Positions 59,007-64,000 of a DNA stretch of 64,000 nucleotides are shown in pieces. The stretch comes from Microcoleus asticus IPMA8 (GTDB lineage Bacteria > Cyanobacteriota > Cyanobacteriia > Cyanobacteriales > Microcoleaceae), in assembly GCF_013179805.1 (NCBI RefSeq), contig NZ_SRRZ01000019.1, forward strand, positions 1 through 64,000, read 5' to 3'. Numbering within the stretch: position 1 is the stretch's first letter; every line of letters starts with the position of its first letter. The notes under the pieces were generated by a model. That model saw only the letters and a list, made by a program, of their open reading frames with translations, searched no databases and was not told where the DNA came from. The translations under genes were made by a program, and so were the position numbers.

Positions 59007-60011
59007 ATGCCCAAACAAATCAAAAATCAAATTTATGCAATTTTAGAAAAATCAGATATAGGCAATTTATACAGTTTAGTAGACGATATTGTTATCACTT
59101 GTTTAATTGTGATAAACGTCGCAGCTTTTATTGCTTCTACTTCACCCGCATTGTCGCACGAACAAAAGTTAATTTTAGAAAATATCGAAATTGTTTCATC
59201 CTTAGTATTTACAATAGAATATCTTTTGAGGCTGTGGGTGTGTACAGTCGATAGCAGATACAGCCACCCGCTTTGGGGAAGATTGAAATACGGTCTTACA
59301 CCGCTAAGTCTGATCGATTTAATTTCAATTCTACCGTTTTACTCATTGCTGTTATTTCCTAATTTAAGCTTCGTTAATTTAATTCGCCTACTGCGCTTGT
59401 TGCGGTTGCTAAAAATGAGCCGTTATTCAGAGTCACTCAGAACTCTGGGAGCAGTATTGTACGCTAAAAAAGAGGAGTTAATTGCCACTGCATTTGCAGT
59501 CTTTATTCTGTTAATATTTGCCTCTAGCATCATGTATTTTGTTGAAAACGAGGCGCATCCAGAAACTTTTGCGAGCATCCTCGATGCAATGTGGTGGGGA
59601 GTTGTGACCTTAACTACTGTCGGTTACGGTGATATTTATCCAATCACTCCTTTAGGGAAATTTTTAGGAGCAATATTAGCATTTTTGGGAATCGGAATTT
59701 TTGCGTTACCTGCGGGGCTCATTGCTGCGGGTTTTTCCGAGGAAGTCCAAAGGAGAAAGCAGGAAAAAATGGCGGCAAATTTACAGCAATCTGCTAATTA
59801 TCAATCGGTCAAAATGCTGGCGGAAATCGAGGCCGGGTTTCAACAAAACCAAAGTGCGATCGCGCTTCACATCGAAAGTTCATCCGAGTTGATGAAAATG
59901 TGTGTTTTAATGGCGAAAGAAAAGTTAGGAAATGATTTTCAAAATGAAGAAATTATTCGCGATTTAGCTATTCATTTTTATAATGAAGCAGTTCGCAAAT
60001 TCGAGCTTTAA
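59007..60011 (+). CDS. Voltage-gated potassium channel
   Basis: A 334-residue channel subunit with six helices. S4 is NLIRLLRLLRLLKMSRY with regularly spaced arginines (voltage sensor), and the selectivity filter is TTVGYGDIYP after the pore helix (SILDAMWWGVVTL). The C-terminal 90 residues are cytoplasmic and helical. Kv-type channels of this size occur in many bacteria and form tetramers in the plasma membrane. A clear ribosome-binding site (AGGAG) precedes ATG 59007. Monocistronic; repetitive DNA follows. Confidence 0.92.
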   Translation: MPKQIKNQIYAILEKSDIGNLYSLVDDIVITCLIVINVAAFIASTSPALSHEQKLILENIEIVSSLVFTIEYLLRLWVCTVDSRYSHPLWGRLKYGLTPLSLIDLISILPFYSLLLFPNLSFVNLIRLLRLLRLLKMSRYSESLRTLGAVLYAKKEELIATAFAVFILLIFASSIMYFVENEAHPETFASILDAMWWGVVTLTTVGYGDIYPITPLGKFLGAILAFLGIGIFALPAGLIAAGFSEEVQRRKQEKMAANLQQSANYQSVKMLAEIEAGFQQNQSAIALHIESSSELMKMCVLMAKEKLGNDFQNEEIIRDLAIHFYNEAVRKFEL

Positions 60012-60028
60012 TGAGAGATATATATTGC

Positions 60029-60383
60029 CTGTCATTGCGACCTAAGCGTTAGCAGAGTAAGCCGAAGGAAAGCAATCACTTGCAGTTATAACCGAAAGCA
60101 TCCAGGATACAAGCCCCCAAATTCATCCGTGGAGAAATAAAAAACTTGTATCCGATAAAGGAGCCCCCGAATTTATCCGTGAGGTCAGTCGATTTTAGAT
60201 TTTAGATTTTAGATTTTAGATTTTAGATTTACTCCACAGATAAATCTGGGAGCTTGAACTAGGGTCTAAAATTTTTATCTTTCCACGACTTAAGTACGTG
60301 GCAGCGTATCCGTTTTTGGGCTGGGTCAATGCTTCAATTCTTTAATCTAAAATCTAAAATCTAAAATCTAAAATCGATTGACC
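60029..60383. repeat. Cluster of several dispersed repeats
   Basis: In order: a decayed GTCATTGCGA element (about 60030-60080); the GGATAAATCCGGGGG-type module in reverse (about 60093-60180); a heptad array CGATTTT, AGATTTT x4 preceded by GGTCAGT (60183-60231); a CCACAGATAAATCTGGGAG fragment; and the 60-base array bounded by GGTCAAT and ATTGACC (60324-60383). No gene lies between 60012 and 60416. Confidence 0.85.
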
Positions 60384-60416
60384 GCTTTATGTACAGCACT
60401 AATGACTAATGGCTAA

Positions 60417-61151
60417 TTACCAGTCTGGCGGCAAATTGTAATATTCAAGAGTCGATCTATCTTTTAGCAATTCTTGCGTTTCTCGATCGACCTGAATCTG
60501 ACCGTCAGCCAAAACTAACGCCCTTTGAGTCGTTTTCCCGATCCAATTCAAATTGTGGGACGCGATCAAAATTACCTCGATCGGCAATTGGGACAAAACC
60601 TTAGCCAAGTGACGCCGCCACGAGGGGTCGAGTCCGTTGGTCGGCTCATCTAAAATCAAAATTGCCGGCTCTAATGCTAAAATTGCTGCTAATGCTGCCA
60701 ACCTTCTTTGACCTCCCGAAAGTTCGTGGGCCGAACGGTTGGCAAATTCTAGTAAACCGAATTCGTCTAATAGAGCTAAAGCTCGATCGCGCGCAACTCC
60801 CGGCGGCACTCCGTAATTGCGCGGCCCGAACATTACATCCTCCAAAATAGTGGGCATAAATAGCTGGTCGTTAGCGTCTTGAAAGCAAAATCCAATCTGC
60901 CTGCGCGCCTGCGATAAAGTCGCCTCTTCCAGCTTTTTTCCCTGCACTCTAATCTCGCCCGATTGAGGCATTTTTAATCCGATTAAGTTTTCGAGCAAAG
61001 TGCTTTTTCCAGCGCCAGTTAAACCTAGTAGAGCAACTCTTTCTCCGGGTTGTAAGGTGAAGGAAATTCCTTGCAACACTGGTTTTTGCTGCGGATATCC
61101 GAATACTAAGTCTTGTACTTCAATTGTTGGCATCACTTTGAGATTAGTCAT
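60417..61151 (-). CDS. cbiO: ECF transporter ATPase subunit CbiO (cobalt/nickel)
   Basis: A 244-residue ABC ATPase: Walker A GLTGAGKSTL, Q-loop FCFQDANDQLF, signature HELSGGQRRLAALAAIL, Walker B LILDEPTNGLD. It powers uptake of a divalent metal by an energy-coupling-factor transporter with CbiQ and CbiM(N), encoded upstream on the same strand. The start ATG 61151 (MTNLKVMPTIEV) sits one base after a heptad array; an in-frame ATG at 61133 is an alternative. A 168-base gap with a dispersed repeat separates it from cbiQ. Confidence 0.9.
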   Translation of the reverse strand: MTNLKVMPTIEVQDLVFGYPQQKPVLQGISFTLQPGERVALLGLTGAGKSTLLENLIGLKMPQSGEIRVQGKKLEEATLSQARRQIGFCFQDANDQLFMPTILEDVMFGPRNYGVPPGVARDRALALLDEFGLLEFANRSAHELSGGQRRLAALAAILALEPAILILDEPTNGLDPSWRRHLAKVLSQLPIEVILIASHNLNWIGKTTQRALVLADGQIQVDRETQELLKDRSTLEYYNLPPDW

Positions 61152-61152
61152 C

Positions 61153-61312
61153 CGATTTTAGATTTTAGATTTTAGATTTTAGATTGAATAATTACTACTC
61201 GTTCCCAGGCAGAGCCTGGGAACGCAGATCGGGAGGCTCGGCCTCCAATTTTGCTCCGCAAGAAGCGAGGCCGAGCCTCTGGACATCGGTTCCCAGGCTC
61301 TTCATGGGAAGC
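61153..61312. repeat. Heptad array plus dispersed GCAGAGCC/GGCTCT repeat between cbiQ and cbiO
   Basis: The array is CGATTTT, AGATTTT x3 (61153-61180); the minus strand reads AAAATCG-G-ATG into cbiO. The second element, about 61203-61312, contains CCCAGGCAGAGCCTGGG, GGAGGCTCGGCCTCC, GAGGCCGAGCCTCTGGACAT and GGTTCCCAGGCTC. It matches the element at 37250-37350 and splits an otherwise tight transporter operon. Confidence 0.85.
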
Positions 61313-61318
61313 AGTTAA

Positions 61319-61996
61319 TTACCCATTCCCGATTACCCATTCCCAATTACCGTAAGAAGCTGTTGTTAATGCGGCTGCGGTTAAAATTGTGAATGTCAGC
61401 CAGAGTCGCTCTTTTGGTGTCGATTTTGAGTCGGCGGGCAAACTTCCTTGATAGCCGCGAATTAGCATGGCTGCATGAACTCTTTCCGCCCGATCGAGAC
61501 TTCGCAAATAAAGGGCTCCGATCATGGAAGCACTGGCGTAGCGCAGCCATCCTCCCGTACCCGATAAGCCTCGTAGTTGAGCCGATCTTTTCATCCGGCT
61601 GACTTCGGCTAGCAAGATTTCTAAATATTGTCCCGCTAAAAGTACAATCTCTTGCAAGCCTGCTGGTAGGGGTAATCCTTTGAGGGCGATTCCGAAACTG
61701 TGGGGCGGCAAAGTTAGCAGAAAACTGTTCATGATCAGCAGGCAAATTAGGGAACGCAGCAACAGAAAACTGGCGCGTTCCCAACCTTGGGGCAGCACTA
61801 ATAAGGAGAGAAAAAGCAATTCTGCTCCCAATAGTTGCGCTAGGGTTCGCACCGGAGCCCTGAGCCAAAACGACCAAAAAAGTGCGATCGTCCCATAAAT
61901 CCACAGCCACAGCCAAGCGCCTGTCTTCATAAAACCAATACCGATGACAATTATGAGAGACAGACGCAATCGGAAAGGTATGGAGAGCTTAAGCAT
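61319..61996 (-). CDS. cbiQ: ECF transporter transmembrane subunit CbiQ (cobalt/nickel)
   Basis: A 225-residue T-component from ATG 61996 (MLKLSIPFRLRLS). It has about five membrane helices and the EARY-like coupling segment EVSRMKRSAQLRGLSG near residues 140-155, where the ATPase docks; RVHAAMLIRGYQGS is a second typical motif. The start overlaps the end of the CbiM(N) gene by eight bases (ATGCTTAA), evidence of translational coupling. The cbiO gene lies downstream across a repeat. Confidence 0.88.
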   Translation of the reverse strand: MLKLSIPFRLRLSLIIVIGIGFMKTGAWLWLWIYGTIALFWSFWLRAPVRTLAQLLGAELLFLSLLVLPQGWERASFLLLRSLICLLIMNSFLLTLPPHSFGIALKGLPLPAGLQEIVLLAGQYLEILLAEVSRMKRSAQLRGLSGTGGWLRYASASMIGALYLRSLDRAERVHAAMLIRGYQGSLPADSKSTPKERLWLTFTILTAAALTTASYGNWEWVIGNG

Positions 61997-62915
61997 TTTT
62001 AGGTTTAACCAACTGAGCAATCCCAAAAGCCGCGCCGAAACAGACAGCAGAGCCTAAAACTCCAGCAATGCTAGTACCTATAGGCTGTTCTTCTAATCCT
62101 TTAACTGTGTAATCTGCTAAAGGAGTAGGATTTTCGATCGCCACAGCTTCTTTATCTTTAAAGCCGTATTTTTCGGCTACCGCTTCTAACCCGTCAGGCC
62201 AACTTGAAGCAAACAGCGAAAGCACCCCCGAAATTAATAAAACTCCGATTATCGGCACTACCCATTTCTGCAATTGTGGCTGTTCTCCCGGCAGCAAATC
62301 CGGCCGCACTTTGACGAGATAAGTTAAAACGCCGCCTGTAATTATCCCTTCGCCAATCCCAATTAAAATATGTACGCCTACCATTGCTGGCAATGCGATA
62401 TTGAGCCCTACTGTTCCAGAAATTGCCAATTGGATCGCGACACAAATCGAAGCAGCCACGACGCTGAGGGCGGCGGCGATACCCGCGGCTAGGGGCAAAC
62501 GATTTCGGGAACCTCCCAATAGTTGCTGCAACGGCTGCAACAGCCACCAGCCCACCCAAATGCCAACTAGCCCCATGTTAAAAATATTGGCTCCCAGGGC
62601 GGTGATGCCCCCGTCGGCAAACAAGACGCTCTGAATTATAAAAACTGTGCTCATTGCCAAAGTGGCTGCCCAAGGACTCCCCAAAACTACAGATGCCAGC
62701 GCTCCTCCCAACAAGTGTCCGCTGGTGCCGCCGGCTACGGGAAAGTTGATCATCTGGGCAGCAAACACGAAAGCTGTGGTTAAGCCCATGATTGGGGCTT
62801 GCCGCAGTCCAAGACTGGCGCGGGTTCGATTTAGGGCAACTGCAATTGCTGCTACACTTGCTATGCCGGTGGCAATGGCTACTGGCGGTGAAAGAAAACC
62901 ATCAGGTATGTGCAT
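61989..62915 (-). CDS. cbiM: ECF transporter substrate-binding component CbiMN (cobalt/nickel)
   Basis: A 308-residue S-component. The N-terminus MHIPDGFLSPPVAIATG holds the metal-binding Met-His motif of CbiM/NikM. Seven or so helices follow, including the GGTSGHLLGGALA motif. The C-terminal 90 residues (WPDGLEAVAEKYGFKDKE, then a final helix) carry the PDGLE domain, so CbiM/NikM and CbiN/NikN are fused. Co versus Ni cannot be distinguished from sequence. It is the first gene of the operon; no cobalamin riboswitch or nickel operator was recognised upstream. Confidence 0.9.
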   Translation of the reverse strand: MHIPDGFLSPPVAIATGIASVAAIAVALNRTRASLGLRQAPIMGLTTAFVFAAQMINFPVAGGTSGHLLGGALASVVLGSPWAATLAMSTVFIIQSVLFADGGITALGANIFNMGLVGIWVGWWLLQPLQQLLGGSRNRLPLAAGIAAALSVVAASICVAIQLAISGTVGLNIALPAMVGVHILIGIGEGIITGGVLTYLVKVRPDLLPGEQPQLQKWVVPIIGVLLISGVLSLFASSWPDGLEAVAEKYGFKDKEAVAIENPTPLADYTVKGLEEQPIGTSIAGVLGSAVCFGAAFGIAQLVKPKNA

Positions 62916-63486
62916 TGATGTATCCCAAACAAGAGAACTTCCAGCCTTTTAGTCAACTATTTTTTACAAAAATTTACTATCCCCTGTGGGGGTATTTGTG
63001 CGATCGAGCGATCGGGGGACTTGTGGCGGGCGATCGCTTATTCGATATAGATTAGCGCCTCAGGAACAGAGTTTTGAGGATGATAATTTTTACATTAAAT
63101 CATCCTGAAGAATTATTCGGATATTTTACCGACTACCCCCACATAGCAGCTTTTTGATAAGAATTATCAATATTTATTTACAGATTCACAAGCAAAATGT
63201 ATTCACCGTCAAGCTCAAACAAAAATATTAAAAAAATATAAAGAATTAACTGAACATCCCTAATGGGTTTTATTGTCATTTATTGAGAATAATTGCATTA
63301 AGTTTTTGACGACAGCAGCAGTGAAATTGCCCGATCGCTAATCAAAGCCAAAGTATTGCGTGTTTTTGAAACTAAAAAGTCCGAATTATTGCTAGTTAAT
63401 ATAGTTATTGGTTTCCGTCACAGCTATGTACTGGCATCCTCTCTTTCCCTAATTTACCGTTAAATTAGGTAATGTGAGGTTTGATA
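62916..63486. other. Divergent intergenic region upstream of the CbiMN operon
   Basis: No gene is seen in 570 bases. Near 62980-62995 a small inverted repeat reads ATCCCCTGTGGGGGTAT, followed by HIP1-like CGATCGAGCGATCGG. A riboswitch with the conserved cobalamin core was looked for and not found. The rest, to 63486, is AT-rich. Confidence 0.4.
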
Positions 63487-64000
63487 ATGGAGACAAAAAA
63501 TCAACCACTCCCAGCCAGGGAGATGCACAAAATAGTTTGGGTTAGCATCGGAGTTTTGATTATTTTCTTTGTGACTTATCCCATTGCAATGTGGCGTTAG
63601 CCAAAAAGAAAAGTTTCGCGGTTTTCACGTCAAGTCTTTGACAATTGAGGGTCAAAATCCCGCTAAGCTAGCAGATGCTAATCCTGTTCCTAATAAATCG
63701 GCCCCATCAGCTATTGCGAGTAGCAGTGCGCTTCCGGCTATGGTTACTGACAGTCAAAAAAAGCTGCCTGAAAATTCTCCTGATGTTGCACCTTTTACGA
63801 ATAAGTCTTCTGAAACAGCTATTGCGAGTAGCCCTAAAGATCAGACTGTTTAAGCTGCACCTGTATCAGCAGGTAAGCAGGAAGTTCAGGCGGTGGATGG
63901 AACAAATCAGACAGCAGAAATTACCGATCGCGCTAAACTAGATGAGTTAGCTCTGAAAGTTTACGATCGCATAAATCAGACTTGGCAAACTAGCCCTACT
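63487..64000 (+). pseudogene. Probably broken TonB-like membrane-anchored protein gene (cut by window edge)
   Basis: ATG 63487 gives 37 residues with one membrane helix (WVSIGVLIIFFVTYPIAMW), then stop TAG at 63598. In the next frame an open region continues from about 63584: an Ala/Pro/Ser/Lys-rich linker, TAA at 63851-63853, then the same frame again to the edge (ITDRAKLDELALKVYDRINQTWQTSP). Anchor, linker and C-terminal domain in this order fit a TonB-like or similar cell-envelope protein. It would need a +1 shift and a stop readthrough to be intact. The short first ORF could instead be a genuine small membrane protein. Confidence 0.5.

Noticed and set aside
62916..63486. Cobalamin riboswitch upstream of the CbiMN gene
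   Set aside because: No conserved core or B12-box-like sequence was found on the minus strand.

Overview
The window looks like a filamentous cyanobacterial chromosome, most likely from the Oscillatoriales (Microcoleus/Oscillatoria-like). The basis is the very frequent GCGATCGC (HIP1-type) octamers, a high-light-inducible (Hlip) protein, a CAAD-domain protein, other cyanobacterium-restricted families (DUF3153 and DUF3611 types), and many STRR-type heptanucleotide arrays (AAAATCT)n between genes. The genus is inference; the cyanobacterial assignment is firm.

Layout. 0-22 kb is mostly housekeeping on both strands: a possible IS66 transposase start running off the left edge, pmbA, a DUF3153 lipoprotein, a LapA-like protein, scpA, a sugar-phosphate nucleotidyltransferase, speA with a hairpin-rich leader, a RodZ-like HTH membrane protein, DUF3611, Hlip, a MerR regulator, a spermidine-synthase-like enzyme, an EamA transporter, tRNA-Leu(CAA) overlapping the 3' end of an M48 peptidase gene, murA, smc and a PRC-barrel protein.

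22.9-50.5 kb is a large surface-glycan and export region. It holds an SGNH hydrolase, four polytopic GT-C-like membrane proteins, two polyprenyl-phosphate-type GT2 enzymes each next to one GT-C-like protein, rfbC/rfbD, a CDP-paratose-2-epimerase-like enzyme, two methyltransferases (one fused to a glycosyltransferase) and a 1282-residue protein with three successive glycosyltransferase regions. It also holds a type I secretion set: a parvulin isomerase, an ABC exporter with cNMP-binding-like and C39-like domains, and a very long HlyD-type adaptor. The six minus-strand genes from the parvulin isomerase down to the epimerase could form one long unit. It would link export of a protein through the inner membrane to polyprenyl-linked sugar transfer outside it; this is inference.

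50.5-64 kb is mixed: a Uma2-type nuclease, a MOSC protein, an ABM monooxygenase, a membrane-anchored HTH protein, a small lipoprotein, aroA, a CAAD protein, a D-lactate-dehydrogenase-like enzyme, a voltage-gated K+ channel, a Co/Ni ECF transporter (cbiMN-cbiQ-cbiO) and a probably broken gene at the right edge.

The most unusual feature is the repeat content. Heptad arrays end in a fixed junction, AAAAT(C/T)G-N-NTGA. In scpA, the spermidine-synthase-like gene, the ABC exporter and cbiO, the start codon lies exactly one base after the last heptad. Similar repeat DNA is translated inside smc, and palindromic repeats are carried in frame inside three of the membrane-protein genes. One palindrome family occurs in two different genes, in the same orientation and reading frame.
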